64,000 bases of DNA from contig NZ_RPOC01000006.1 in the NCBI RefSeq assembly GCF_003946915.1, forward strand, positions 62,001 to 126,000, given 5' to 3'. The notes under the pieces are model-generated. The model made no database searches. It was given only the letters and a program-made list of their open reading frames with translations, and was not told the origin of the DNA. Shown piece after piece: positions 37,418 through 46,074 of the stretch. The translations under genes were made by a program, and so were the position numbers. The stretch's first letter is position 1, and each line of letters begins with the position of its first letter. This DNA is from Flavobacterium ustbae. GTDB lineage: Bacteria; Bacteroidota; Bacteroidia; Flavobacteriales; Flavobacteriaceae.

Positions 37418-37860
37418 TTGTACAAACCTTAAAATCTATTCTAAATAGAGATTTAAACAAACTAAAATTTGAAATCGAATCTTACGAATTCGAAAAACAA
37501 ATTTGGGCAGTCGATAAAAATATTTCCAATTCGGCTGGAAATCTATGCCTGCATTTAATTGGAAATTTGAATACGTACATTGGCGCAGAAATTGGAAAAA
37601 CAGGCTACATCAGAAATCGCCCTTTAGAATTTTCTTTAAAAGACATCCCAAAATGGGAATTGGTATCTAAAATAGAAGATACAATTGAAGTTATTAATAA
37701 TAGTTTAGATACATTAACCGAAGCCGATTTAGAACAAATTTACCCGCAGATTGTTTTTGAAAAAGAAATGACAACAGGTTTCTTTTTAATTCATCTTTCG
37801 ACTCATTTAGCCTATCATTTAGGCCAAATCAACTATCACAGGAGACTGCTAGATTTCTGA
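37414..37860 (+). CDS. DinB family protein
   Basis: A 148-residue four-helix bundle of the DinB/YfiT superfamily. I chose ATG 37414, which overlaps the previous stop as ATGA. Putative metal histidines lie in LCLHLIGNLNTYIG (about residue 47) and in HLSTHLAYHLGQINYHRR (about 125-140), giving the DinB triad. These enzymes are often thiol-dependent metal transferases (bacillithiol or mycothiol type); the role here is unknown. Its last codons overlap the left arm of an intergenic dyad repeat. Confidence 0.87.
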   Translation: MIVQTLKSILNRDLNKLKFEIESYEFEKQIWAVDKNISNSAGNLCLHLIGNLNTYIGAEIGKTGYIRNRPLEFSLKDIPKWELVSKIEDTIEVINNSLDTLTEADLEQIYPQIVFEKEMTTGFFLIHLSTHLAYHLGQINYHRRLLDF

Positions 37861-37968
37861 TTTTAGGCTCTAAGCACTAAGTACTAATTATTAAGCACTT
37901 AGCACTTAATATTTAGCAGTTGACAAAAAAATCTAAAATCGAAAATCAGAAATCTAAAATGGTAATCT
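37848..37968. repeat. dyad repeat that includes the DinB stop codon
   Basis: The arm TAGATTTCTGATTTTAG (37849-37865) contains the DinB stop codon (TGA at 37858-37860). It is mirrored by CGAAAATCAGAAATCTA at 37940-37956. Between them a second word pair lies at 37869-37918 (AAGCACTAAGTACTAAT against ATTAAGCACTTAGCACTTA). It is a nested hairpin between two plus-strand genes. Confidence 0.65.
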
Positions 37969-37976
37969 TACCTTTG
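37969..37976 (+). promoter_or_regulatory. thiN promoter -7 element
   Basis: TACCTTTG, 22 bases before the start codon of the thiamine pyrophosphokinase gene. Confidence 0.55.
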
Positions 37977-37998
37977 CACTTCATTCAAAAAAACATAC

Positions 37999-38658
37999 AT
38001 GTCATCACATCATATAGTCCGAGACGATCAAGAACCTGCTTTAATAATTGCAAATGGCGCTGCCTGCGATCCTGAATTATTAGGACAATTGCTAGAATGG
38101 TCACCGCTGGTTGTGGTTTTAGATTCGGCTATAGAAAGAGTGATCGAATTAGGAATAAAAGTCGATGTTTTGTTGGGAGATTTTGACCGCGGTTTCGATC
38201 CAGAAATTTACAAATCACAATTTCCAATCGAAATCATTCATACTCCCGATCAAGACAAAACCGACCTAGAAAAAGCTTTTGATTATTTGATCCAAAGAAA
38301 AATTCCTGCCGTAAATGTCGTTTGGGCAACCGGAAAACGCGCCGATCATACGATTACCAATCTTACCAATATTGTAAGATATCGCAATCTGCTTAAAATC
38401 GTGATTTTAGACGATCATTCTAAAATATTCCTTCTTCCAACAAAATTTGAAAAATGGTATACGGCTAATACTCCAATTTCATTAATTCCAATCGGAGTTG
38501 TAAACGGTATTTCTTCCACCAACTTAAAATACCAATTAAAAGACGATACTTTAACAATGGGCTACAGAACCGGAAGCAGCAATTCTGTCGAAAAAGATGG
38601 CATTGTTTCTATTACCCATTCAGACGGAGATTTACTTTTAATGGAGTGTTTTGATTAA
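37999..38658 (+). CDS. thiN: thiamine pyrophosphokinase
   Basis: A 219-residue cytoplasmic enzyme that transfers pyrophosphate from ATP to thiamine, making thiamine diphosphate. Motifs are IIANGAACD at the start, VDVLLGDFDRGF (metal/ATP site) near residue 55, TPDQDKTDLEKAFDYL near 85, and GKRADHTITNLTNI near 115. The C-terminal beta domain (VVNGISSTNLKYQL, SVEKDGIVSITHSDGDLLLM) binds thiamine. Length is normal. No TPP riboswitch is seen upstream, as expected for a salvage gene. Confidence 0.94.
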   Translation: MSSHHIVRDDQEPALIIANGAACDPELLGQLLEWSPLVVVLDSAIERVIELGIKVDVLLGDFDRGFDPEIYKSQFPIEIIHTPDQDKTDLEKAFDYLIQRKIPAVNVVWATGKRADHTITNLTNIVRYRNLLKIVILDDHSKIFLLPTKFEKWYTANTPISLIPIGVVNGISSTNLKYQLKDDTLTMGYRTGSSNSVEKDGIVSITHSDGDLLLMECFD

Positions 38659-38689
38659 AAAAGAGCCATTGCTCGAATAATTTTGTAGC

Positions 38690-38860
38690 CTCGGATTTTA
38701 ATCCGAGGCAATAATGATATATATCCACGATTTTGAGAACCATAGGTTCGGCACATAGCTTCAAAAAATGAATTGTTCCCATTGAACTCATTTAAACATC
38801 ATCAATCAATTTCAACTGGATTAAAATCCGTTGCTACAAAATAGATCATTCCTACGGAAT
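38690..38860. repeat. long hairpin element (TTTTGTAGC ... GCTACAAAA)
   Basis: Outer arms are TTTTGTAGCctCGGATTTTAATCC (from about 38689) and GGATTAAAATCCGttGCTACAAAA (ending about 38841). The left arm is itself a palindrome, GCCTCGGATTTTAATCCGAGGC. At 38849-38862 the palindrome ATTCCTACGGAATT follows, resembling the words of the array at 28093-29704. Confidence 0.7.
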
Positions 38861-38882
38861 TCTAATTCAAAGATGGAATAAC

Positions 38883-38890
38883 TATCTTTG
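38883..38890 (+). promoter_or_regulatory. rlmF promoter -7 element
   Basis: TATCTTTG, 12 bases before the start codon I chose. It decides the start: the upstream TTG codon at 38888 lies inside this element and cannot be transcribed from it. Confidence 0.6.
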
Positions 38891-38902
38891 CCATCGAAAT
38901 CA

Positions 38903-39985
38903 ATGAAAATGAAAGCAAACGACAATTTAGAAAAAAGCAATTTACATCCAAGAAATCTTCATCGTTCTCGTTACGATTTTGGACTTCTTATTTCAAATTG
39001 TCCTGAGTTAAAACAATACGTTTCAATCAATAAATACGAGATCGAAACAATTGATTTCAGCGATCCAAGAGCTGTAAAAGTCCTTAATAAAGCGCTTTTA
39101 AAAACCTATTATAATCTTGATTTCTGGAATATTCCGCCTCAATATCTTTGTCCGCCAATTCCTGGCCGCGCAGATTATATCCATTACATAGCCGATTTAT
39201 TGGCAGAAGGCAATAACGGAAAAATTCCAACAGAAACAACTGTTTTAGGGCTTGATATCGGAACAGGCGCAAATTGCATCTATCCGATATTAGGAAATGC
39301 CATTTACAATTGGAGTTTTGTTGCAACTGATATTGACAAAAAAGCAATCGAAAACTGCAGTAAAATTATCGAAGCCAATCCGAAATTAATAGATTCTATT
39401 AGTTTACAGCTTCAGACAGAATCTAGATTTATTTTTAAAAATATCATTGTTCCTGAAGATCGTTTTACTTTTACTATGTGTAATCCGCCCTTTCATTCAT
39501 CGGCAGAAGAAGCAAATAAAGGATCGTTAAGAAAAGTAAAAAATCTTAATCCGAGAGACAAAAAAGTCAATTCGCCCGTTTTAAATTTTGGAGGGCAAAG
39601 CAATGAATTATGGTGCCAAGGCGGAGAAATTGCTTTTATTACCCAAATGATTTTCGAAAGTGTACACTATCAATCGCAATGTCTTTGGTTTACAACTTTG
39701 GTTTCAAAAAAAGAAAATCTTCCTGCTATTTATAAAACCTTGAAGAAAGTAAATGCTGCTTCTGTCAAAACTATTGAGATGGCACAAGGGCAAAAAAATA
39801 GTCGCATTGTCGCTTGGAGTTTCTTGAACGATTCTCAACGAAATTCTTGGAAATTAACCACTAAAAAATCTTCTTTAGAAGAATATAATAGTGATTTAGC
39901 AAAAGCTGAAGAAGACATTCAAAATGGAAATTTTCTTACTCACAATCAAATGAAAAAAGAAATTGAAAATTGGAAAAAGAAATAA
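38903..39985 (+). CDS. rlmF: 23S rRNA (adenine-1618-N6)-methyltransferase
   Basis: A 360-residue SAM-dependent methyltransferase that makes m6A1618 in 23S rRNA. The N-terminus NLHPRNLHRSRYDFGLL is the family hallmark. The SAM site is GLDIGTGANCIYPILG near residue 115, and the catalytic motif is MCNPPFHSS near 190. Start: ATG 38903 (alternative 38909), because the -7 promoter lies immediately upstream; the implied leader is very short. Length is slightly above that of the E. coli protein (about 308). Confidence 0.94.
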   Translation: MKMKANDNLEKSNLHPRNLHRSRYDFGLLISNCPELKQYVSINKYEIETIDFSDPRAVKVLNKALLKTYYNLDFWNIPPQYLCPPIPGRADYIHYIADLLAEGNNGKIPTETTVLGLDIGTGANCIYPILGNAIYNWSFVATDIDKKAIENCSKIIEANPKLIDSISLQLQTESRFIFKNIIVPEDRFTFTMCNPPFHSSAEEANKGSLRKVKNLNPRDKKVNSPVLNFGGQSNELWCQGGEIAFITQMIFESVHYQSQCLWFTTLVSKKENLPAIYKTLKKVNAASVKTIEMAQGQKNSRIVAWSFLNDSQRNSWKLTTKKSSLEEYNSDLAKAEEDIQNGNFLTHNQMKKEIENWKKK

Positions 39986-40093
39986 ATTAAAAAACTCTTC
40001 CATTAATTTTAAAAACTTGATTTTCAAATCCAAAACCTTGATTTTATAATTTCCTTTTGTTACATTTAATGTAAATGTTTTAAAATTAATATT

Positions 40094-40324
40094 ATGGCAG
40101 AATATATTGGCTATCTCGCATCTGTTTTTATTGTTGGCGGTTTCTTGCTCAAAAACCTTAGAACAATTCGGTTCATTAATATGTTTGGCTGTATCTGTTT
40201 TGTCATTTACGGAATTTTTCTAAATGATTACAGAGATTTCAATCAATGGCTTTGGCCAGTTATTATTCCGAATGCTATTTTAGCGTTTGTGCAGATTTAT
40301 TATCTGTCTTCAAAAAAAGAATAA
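40094..40324 (+). CDS. small membrane protein, YgjV/SWEET-like
   Basis: A 76-residue protein with three hydrophobic helices. It begins AEYIGYLASVFIVGGFLLKNLRTIRFINMFGCICFVIYG, and the sequence resembles half-transporter (SemiSWEET/YgjV-like) or small inner-membrane proteins. Similar Flavobacterium genes are sometimes labelled uroporphyrinogen decarboxylase, which the sequence does not support. Function unknown. Confidence 0.75.
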   Translation: MAEYIGYLASVFIVGGFLLKNLRTIRFINMFGCICFVIYGIFLNDYRDFNQWLWPVIIPNAILAFVQIYYLSSKKE

Positions 40325-40413
40325 ACCTTAAAATTTTGATAGTTTAAACTAAAATTATATGACACCTTCAAACTGCATCTGAAGTAATTTTAGTGTAAAT
40401 ATAATTCACTATC

Positions 40414-41364
40414 ATGCTTAAATCTGCTCTAAAAATTGCGGTTTTATTTTTATTTGTCGGTTGTTCTTCAACACAAAAATTTAGCGATTACAGCTTTAAA
40501 ACCAAAAAAGACAAAGAATCTTATACAAAAGCTTACGACAAAGCGCTTAAACTTTGGGATGTTCCTTACACCGAAGAAGATGTAAAAACCACTTTAGGAA
40601 CTGCTCATGTTATTATTGCAGGTCCTAAAAATGGAAAAAAACTGGTTTTACTTCACGGAATGGATGCCAGCTCGACAATGTGGTATCCGAACATTAAAGC
40701 ATTAGCCAAAAGCCATCGTGTGTATGCTATCGATTTTTTAATGGAACCCAATAAATCCGTTTATACAAGAAACTCTATTTTTACCGGAATCTCTCCTTCT
40801 GCTAACGAAATTGTTAAATGGTACAACGAGATTTTCGACCATTATCAATTGAAGAAATTTGATGTTGTTGCCGCTTCCCGCGGAGGCTGGATTGCCACTT
40901 TATTAGCCACGCAAAAAGAAAATTCCATCAACAGAATTGTGTTATTAAGTCCTGCGCAGACTTTTAAATTTATTGATAAAATGGGAAAAACAACTTCAGC
41001 TTTAATGCTGAAACTTTTTCCGAGTGAAAAGAAATTTGGAAAAACTTTAACCACATTTTCGACACATCCAGAAAAAATAAGTCCGATTTACAAGAGGCAA
41101 TTTTATCTTGCGAATAAATACGCAAAGTCAAATTCGAGTATGCTCAAAATGATGCCTTTTTCTCAAAAAGAATTAGAATCCATCCATAATCAGGTTTTGA
41201 TTTTAATTGGCGATCATGACGTAATAAATGGCGAAGAAAGCATCGAAAGAGCAAAGAAATATTTAGTCAATAGCGAAACTAGAGTCATAAAAGATGCTGG
41301 ACATTTTCTTTCTATAGATCAATCCAAAATCGTTAATGAAGCGATGATTGACTTTTTGAAATAA
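40414..41364 (+). CDS. alpha/beta hydrolase lipoprotein
   Basis: A 316-residue protein with lipobox LFVGCSS (Cys about 17). The hydrolase fold shows LLHGMDASSTMWYPN, a nucleophile elbow ASRGGWIA (Ser about 155; SRGG in place of the usual SxGG), acid in LIGDHDVING and base in DAGHFLSIDQ. It is probably a membrane-tethered esterase or peptidase-like hydrolase. Substrate unknown. Confidence 0.87.
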   Translation: MLKSALKIAVLFLFVGCSSTQKFSDYSFKTKKDKESYTKAYDKALKLWDVPYTEEDVKTTLGTAHVIIAGPKNGKKLVLLHGMDASSTMWYPNIKALAKSHRVYAIDFLMEPNKSVYTRNSIFTGISPSANEIVKWYNEIFDHYQLKKFDVVAASRGGWIATLLATQKENSINRIVLLSPAQTFKFIDKMGKTTSALMLKLFPSEKKFGKTLTTFSTHPEKISPIYKRQFYLANKYAKSNSSMLKMMPFSQKELESIHNQVLILIGDHDVINGEESIERAKKYLVNSETRVIKDAGHFLSIDQSKIVNEAMIDFLK

Positions 41365-41616
41365 TGTTTTTTAGCCACGAATTTCTCGAATTACTGGAAT
41401 TTTATTTGCCACAGATTAAAAGATTATAAAGATTTTTCCAAATTGAATTAAAAAAAATCCTTTTAATCTGTGAATCCCGATAGCTATCGGGAGTGGCTAA
41501 ACATTATTCAGCATTAAAAAAAATTAGTGCAATTCGTGTAATTCGTGGCAAACCAAATCAAAAACAAAACCAATTAATCTTCGTATATTTACAATCCAAA
41601 TTTTCAGCCCACACAA
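41365..41616. repeat. nested dyad repeat (GCCACGAATT / GCCACAGATT / TCCCGATAGC)
   Basis: The outer words GCCACGAATTtctcGAATT (41373-41391) are mirrored by AATTCGTGTAATTCGTGGC (41532-41550). Inside, TTGCCACAGATTAAAAGATT is mirrored by CCTTTTAATCTGTG...TGGCTAA. The perfect palindrome TCCCGATAGCTATCGGGA (41475-41492) interrupts the inner right arm between two GTG triplets. Confidence 0.75.
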
Positions 41617-43608
41617 ATGAAATTTCAAGTTTCTTCAGAATACAGTCCAAAAGGAGATCAGCCGCAAGCCATACAAAAACTGGCGCAAGGAGTGATCGAC
41701 GGAGATAAATATCAAACTTTATTAGGAGTTACAGGTTCCGGAAAAACGTTTACCGTTGCCAATGTAATTCAGGAAGTGCAGAGACCGACTTTGGTTTTGG
41801 CTCACAACAAAACTTTGGCTGCACAATTGTATTCAGAATTCAAACAATTTTTTCCAGATAATGCTGTTGAATACTTCGTTTCTTACTACGACTACTATCA
41901 GCCAGAAGCTTTTATGCCTGTAACGGGAGTTTTTATTGAGAAAGATTTATCTATCAATGAAGAATTAGAGAAAATGCGTTTAAGCACCACTTCTTCTCTG
42001 CTTTCAGGGCGACGTGATGTTTTGGTTGTGGCATCTGTTTCTTGTTTATACGGTATCGGAAACCCAGTAGAATTTCAGAAAAACGTAATCGAAATCAAGA
42101 GAGATCAGGTGATTTCGAGAACCAAATTATTGCATAGTTTGGTTCAGAGTCTATACGCCAGAACAGAAGCCGATTTTAATCCTGGAACTTTCAGAATTAA
42201 AGGAGATACAGTCGAAGTCTATCCGAGTTATGCTGATGATGCTTACAGAATTCACTTTTTTGGAGATGAAATCGAAGAAATCGAAGCATTTGATGCCAAA
42301 ACTTCTCAAGTAATAGAAAAATTCCAGCGCTTGACAATTTATCCCGCCAATATGTTTGTGACTTCGCCAGAAGTTTTACAAGGTGCTATTTGGGAGATTC
42401 AGCAGGATTTAGTAAAACAAGTAGATTATTTTAAAGAAATTGGAAAACATCTCGAAGCGAAACGTTTGGAAGAAAGAACCAATTTCGACTTAGAGATGAT
42501 TCGCGAATTAGGATATTGTTCAGGAATCGAAAACTATTCCAGATATCTTGACGGCCGTCAACCAGGAACGAGACCTTTCTGTTTATTAGATTATTTTCCA
42601 AGTGATTTTTTAATGGTTGTGGATGAAAGCCACGTGACCGTTTCGCAGGTTCACGCCATGTACGGAGGTGACCGAAGCAGAAAAGAAAACTTGGTAGAAT
42701 ACGGTTTCCGTTTGCCTGCCGCTATGGACAACCGACCGTTGAAATTTGAGGAATTCGAAGCGTTGCAAAATCAGGTGATTTATGTTTCTGCAACTCCTGC
42801 AGATTATGAATTGCAAAAATCGGATGGTATTTATGTCGAACAGATCATTCGTCCGACTGGATTATTAGATCCTATAATCGAAGTCCGTCCGAGTTTGAAC
42901 CAGATTGATGATTTGATTGAAGAAATTCAAGTTAGATGCGAGTTAGACGAAAGAGTTTTAGTTACGACTTTAACCAAAAGAATGGCAGAAGAATTGGCTA
43001 AATATCTAACAAAAGTAAACATTCGATGCCGTTATATCCACTCTGAAGTTGACACTTTAGAACGTATCGAAATCATGCAGGATTTAAGAAAAGGACTTTT
43101 TGATGTTTTGATTGGAGTAAACTTACTTCGTGAAGGTTTAGATTTACCCGAAGTTTCTCTTGTGGCTATTTTGGATGCTGACAAAGAAGGTTTTTTGCGT
43201 AACCGTAAATCGCTTACGCAAACCATTGGGCGTGCAGCCCGAAACGTAAACGGTAAAGCGATTATGTATGCAGATAAAATTACAGAAAGCATGCAGAAAA
43301 CAATCGATGAAACCAATTACAGAAGAACCAAACAGATGAATTATAATGTGGAAAACAATATTGTTCCGCAGCCTTTAAACAAGAAAATCGAAAGCGCTTT
43401 CACTAAAAATCCATTAGTTGAATATGAATTAGGACATCCAATTCCTGTGGCAGCTGAACCAGAAACGGCTTATATGTCTAAAACAGAATTGGAGAAAATG
43501 ATTCGCGAAAAGCGCAAAACCATGGAAAAAGCAGCAAAAGAATTGGATTTCTTGCAAGCGGCTAAACTTCGTGATGAAATTAAAAAACTACAGGAACAGC
43601 TCGCTTAA
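41617..43608 (+). CDS. uvrB: UvrABC excision repair subunit B
   Basis: A 663-residue helicase-like damage-verification subunit of nucleotide excision repair. Walker A is LLGVTGSGKTFT (about residues 35-46). The beta-hairpin is SYYDYYQPEAFMP and the DExH box is VVDESHVTVSQ. Helicase motif VI is TIGRAARNVNGK. A C-terminal UVR domain (about 625-660, AAKLRDEIKKLQEQL) binds UvrA/UvrC. Length is normal. The last four bases overlap the convergent TerB-like gene. Confidence 0.98.
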   Translation: MKFQVSSEYSPKGDQPQAIQKLAQGVIDGDKYQTLLGVTGSGKTFTVANVIQEVQRPTLVLAHNKTLAAQLYSEFKQFFPDNAVEYFVSYYDYYQPEAFMPVTGVFIEKDLSINEELEKMRLSTTSSLLSGRRDVLVVASVSCLYGIGNPVEFQKNVIEIKRDQVISRTKLLHSLVQSLYARTEADFNPGTFRIKGDTVEVYPSYADDAYRIHFFGDEIEEIEAFDAKTSQVIEKFQRLTIYPANMFVTSPEVLQGAIWEIQQDLVKQVDYFKEIGKHLEAKRLEERTNFDLEMIRELGYCSGIENYSRYLDGRQPGTRPFCLLDYFPSDFLMVVDESHVTVSQVHAMYGGDRSRKENLVEYGFRLPAAMDNRPLKFEEFEALQNQVIYVSATPADYELQKSDGIYVEQIIRPTGLLDPIIEVRPSLNQIDDLIEEIQVRCELDERVLVTTLTKRMAEELAKYLTKVNIRCRYIHSEVDTLERIEIMQDLRKGLFDVLIGVNLLREGLDLPEVSLVAILDADKEGFLRNRKSLTQTIGRAARNVNGKAIMYADKITESMQKTIDETNYRRTKQMNYNVENNIVPQPLNKKIESAFTKNPLVEYELGHPIPVAAEPETAYMSKTELEKMIREKRKTMEKAAKELDFLQAAKLRDEIKKLQEQLA

Positions 43609-44009
43609 TTATGCTGTTCCTGAAAAATCTCCAGCAATGTAATTGGATTAATCATTGTATTTGGAGTTTTTTTCATCATTCCCAGAACTCTTTTTACCGC
43701 CGAAAGGTTTAATCCCATTTCTAAAGCAATCTGCTGAATGGCATTATATTCTCTTTCGTGCAAAATACCGTCAATATGCATCAATAAAGCCAGTCTGTAA
43801 AACTGATTGATACGCTGCATTTCTGATTTTATTGGAATTGCCTTTGTTTCCTGATGAAATAAATCTTGAAATTCTTCTTCACTGATACTTAATTCTAAAG
43901 CTACAAGTCTTAAAAAATCAAGCTCCCGTTTGTGCAAATGACCGTCAACCGTTGCGAACATAATCATTTCTAAAAGTAAGCTTCTTTTTTCTGCTTCTGT
44001 ATTCATCAA
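43605..44009 (-). CDS. TerB-like protein
   Basis: A 134-residue all-helical cytoplasmic protein resembling the TerB/DUF533 (tellurite resistance) fold. Two similar halves each have an acidic turn: MIMFATVDGHLHKRELDFLRLVA and LALLMHIDGILHEREYNAIQQIA. These EF-hand-like DGxLxxxE patterns are usual for TerB. No other ter gene is nearby, so a tellurite role is unlikely. It converges on uvrB with a four-base overlap. Confidence 0.82.
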   Translation of the reverse strand: MMNTEAEKRSLLLEMIMFATVDGHLHKRELDFLRLVALELSISEEEFQDLFHQETKAIPIKSEMQRINQFYRLALLMHIDGILHEREYNAIQQIALEMGLNLSAVKRVLGMMKKTPNTMINPITLLEIFQEQHN

Positions 44010-44063
44010 TTTATTATTTTTAGCTAAAATATTGCTTTTTAATAAAAATACAAAACAAGGATA

Positions 44064-44861
44064 ATGAAGAGGATTTTATTAGCAGTTTTACTTCTGTTTA
44101 CTATTATTGGAAAAGCACAAAGCACGGCTTCAAAAAACGTTTCTACTTTTACAATTGAGGCGCCTCAGCTCTATACTTCAAAAAAAATCTGGATTTATCT
44201 TCCTGAAAATTATTCCAAAAACATCAAAAAAAGATATTCTGTTATCTACATGCAAGATGCTCAGAATCTGTTTGATGCCAAAACTTCTTTTGTCGGCGAA
44301 TGGAATATTGATGAAAAATTAGACAGTTTAAAAGCTCCGATAATTGTTGTCGGGATTGAGCATGGAAACGAAAAACGCATTTATGAACTTACTCCTTTTA
44401 AAAACGAAAAATATGGTGGCGGAAATGCAGATAATTACTTAGAATTTATCGTCAAAACATTAAAACCCCATATCGATAAAAATTACAGAACCAAAACAAA
44501 GGCTAAAAACACAATTCTTTTTGGAAGTTCGCTTGGCGGGTTGGTTTCGTATTACGGCGCTTTAAAATATCCCGATGTTTTTGGTAAAGCAGGTGTTTTT
44601 TCTCCCTCTTTTTGGTTTTCAAATGAGATTTACGCTTTCGCGGAAAAACAATCCAAAATCAAAACAAAAATCTATTTTTTATGCGGAGATAAAGAAAGTG
44701 ATGATATGGTAAACGATTTAACCAAAATGAAACGTTTATTAGATACCAAACGCTGCTATTGTCTTCATTTGGATAAAACTAAAATTGTAAAAGGCGGAGA
44801 ACATAATGAAAAACTGTGGCGTGATCACTTTGTTGAAGCACTACTTTGGTTAGGCTACTAA
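44064..44861 (+). CDS. secreted esterase-D-like alpha/beta hydrolase
   Basis: A 265-residue protein with a signal peptide (LLLFTIIGKAQ). It belongs to the esterase D / enterochelin-esterase-like group: KKIWIYLPENYSKNIKKRYSVIYMQDAQNLFD, nucleophile in ILFGSSLGGLVSYYG (Ser about 156), acid in FLCGDKESDD and base in GGEHNEKLWRDH. Typical substrates are acyl or siderophore esters; none is proven here. Divergent from the TerB-like gene; 28 bases upstream of the dipeptide epimerase. Confidence 0.88.
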   Translation: MKRILLAVLLLFTIIGKAQSTASKNVSTFTIEAPQLYTSKKIWIYLPENYSKNIKKRYSVIYMQDAQNLFDAKTSFVGEWNIDEKLDSLKAPIIVVGIEHGNEKRIYELTPFKNEKYGGGNADNYLEFIVKTLKPHIDKNYRTKTKAKNTILFGSSLGGLVSYYGALKYPDVFGKAGVFSPSFWFSNEIYAFAEKQSKIKTKIYFLCGDKESDDMVNDLTKMKRLLDTKRCYCLHLDKTKIVKGGEHNEKLWRDHFVEALLWLGY

Positions 44862-44889
44862 TTAAAAAATAAAAAATACTAGAATTACA

Positions 44890-45900
44890 ATGAAACTAAT
44901 TTTAAGAGAATACAATTTAAAGCTAAAACATACTTTCACGATTTCAAGAGAATCGATTGATTTCCAACCTTCTTTAATTGTAGAATTGCAAAGCGATGGA
45001 TTTTCTGGTTTTGGAGAAGCTACTTCTAACCCATATTATCATATTACAGTTCCGATGATGATTCAGGATTTAGAAAAAATCAGAAGCATTATTGAAAATA
45101 CCGAAAACGAAACTCCAGAAGTTTTTTGGGCAAAAATGCATCCGTATTTAAAAGACGATATGTTTGCATTGTGCGCTTTAGATTTGGCTTATAATGATTT
45201 ATACGCTCGCAAAAAAGGCAAAAAATTATACGAATTATGGAATTACAAAACCGATCATAATCCGTTGACAGATTATACGATAGGAATTGATTCTATCGAA
45301 AAAATGGTTTTTAAAATGAAAGAACTACCTTGGCCGATTTACAAAATTAAACTCGGAACAAAGGAAGATATCGAAATTGTAAAAGAACTTAGAAAACATA
45401 CCAATGCTATTTTTAGAATTGACGCCAACTGCGGGTGGACGGTTGATGAAACGATAAATAATGCTGTTGAATTAAAAAAACTGGGCGTTGAATTTCTAGA
45501 ACAGCCCATGAAAGCCGATAATTGGGAAGGCCACAAAGAAGTATTCAAACATTCTGTACTTCCTGTTATTGCAGACGAAAGCTGTATTATTGAAGAAGAC
45601 GTCGCAAAATGCTTTAATCATTTTCATGGTGTAAATGTAAAACTCGTAAAATGTGGCGGACTTACTCCTGGAAAACGCATGATTGAAGAAGCTAAAAAAT
45701 TAGGCTTAAAAACCATGGTGGGTTGTATGACCGAATCTACTGTTGGAATTTCTGCTATTGCGCATCTAATTCCGCAATTGGATTATGTGGATATGGATGG
45801 TGCATTGCTTTTGGCTGAAGATATTGCAACGGGAGTTATGATAAAAGATGGTGTTGTAAGTTATTCAGATTTAAACGGAACTGGAGTTACATTGTTGTAA
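44890..45900 (+). CDS. dipeptide epimerase (enolase superfamily)
   Basis: A 336-residue enolase-superfamily enzyme of the L-Ala-D/L-Glu epimerase group, which works in murein-peptide recycling. The catalytic residues are in place: KxK pair in YKIKLGT (about residue 155), metal ligands in FRIDANCGW, FLEQPM and VIADESC, and the second Lys in VNVKLVKCGGL (about 258). Exact dipeptide specificity cannot be read from sequence. It follows a secreted esterase by 28 bases and is probably co-transcribed with it. Confidence 0.92.
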   Translation: MKLILREYNLKLKHTFTISRESIDFQPSLIVELQSDGFSGFGEATSNPYYHITVPMMIQDLEKIRSIIENTENETPEVFWAKMHPYLKDDMFALCALDLAYNDLYARKKGKKLYELWNYKTDHNPLTDYTIGIDSIEKMVFKMKELPWPIYKIKLGTKEDIEIVKELRKHTNAIFRIDANCGWTVDETINNAVELKKLGVEFLEQPMKADNWEGHKEVFKHSVLPVIADESCIIEEDVAKCFNHFHGVNVKLVKCGGLTPGKRMIEEAKKLGLKTMVGCMTESTVGISAIAHLIPQLDYVDMDGALLLAEDIATGVMIKDGVVSYSDLNGTGVTLL

Positions 45901-46074
45901 TTTTTTATTTAAACACATAGAAACATAGTCTTACTTTATCTAAAAAAGGCGTTTCACTTTCATCAAAACATCCCGAAGCGTCGGGACTATTTCTGAGAAA
46001 CTAGTTTCTTTTGCACTTCTTTTTTTAATCATTAAACTATGTTTCTATGTGTTGATTTTTAAATTCAAAGCCGA
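45901..46074. repeat. dyad repeat with perfect 18-bp arms around a TCCCGA palindrome
   Basis: AACACATAGAAACATAGT (45912-45929) is the exact complement of 46036-46053. Inside lies TCCCGAAGCGTCGGGA (45971-45986), plus a further small pair GAAACTAGTTTC (about 46000). Confidence 0.8.

Noticed and set aside
40094..40324. uroporphyrinogen decarboxylase label
   Set aside because: The 76-aa three-helix protein has none of that enzyme's motifs and is far too short.
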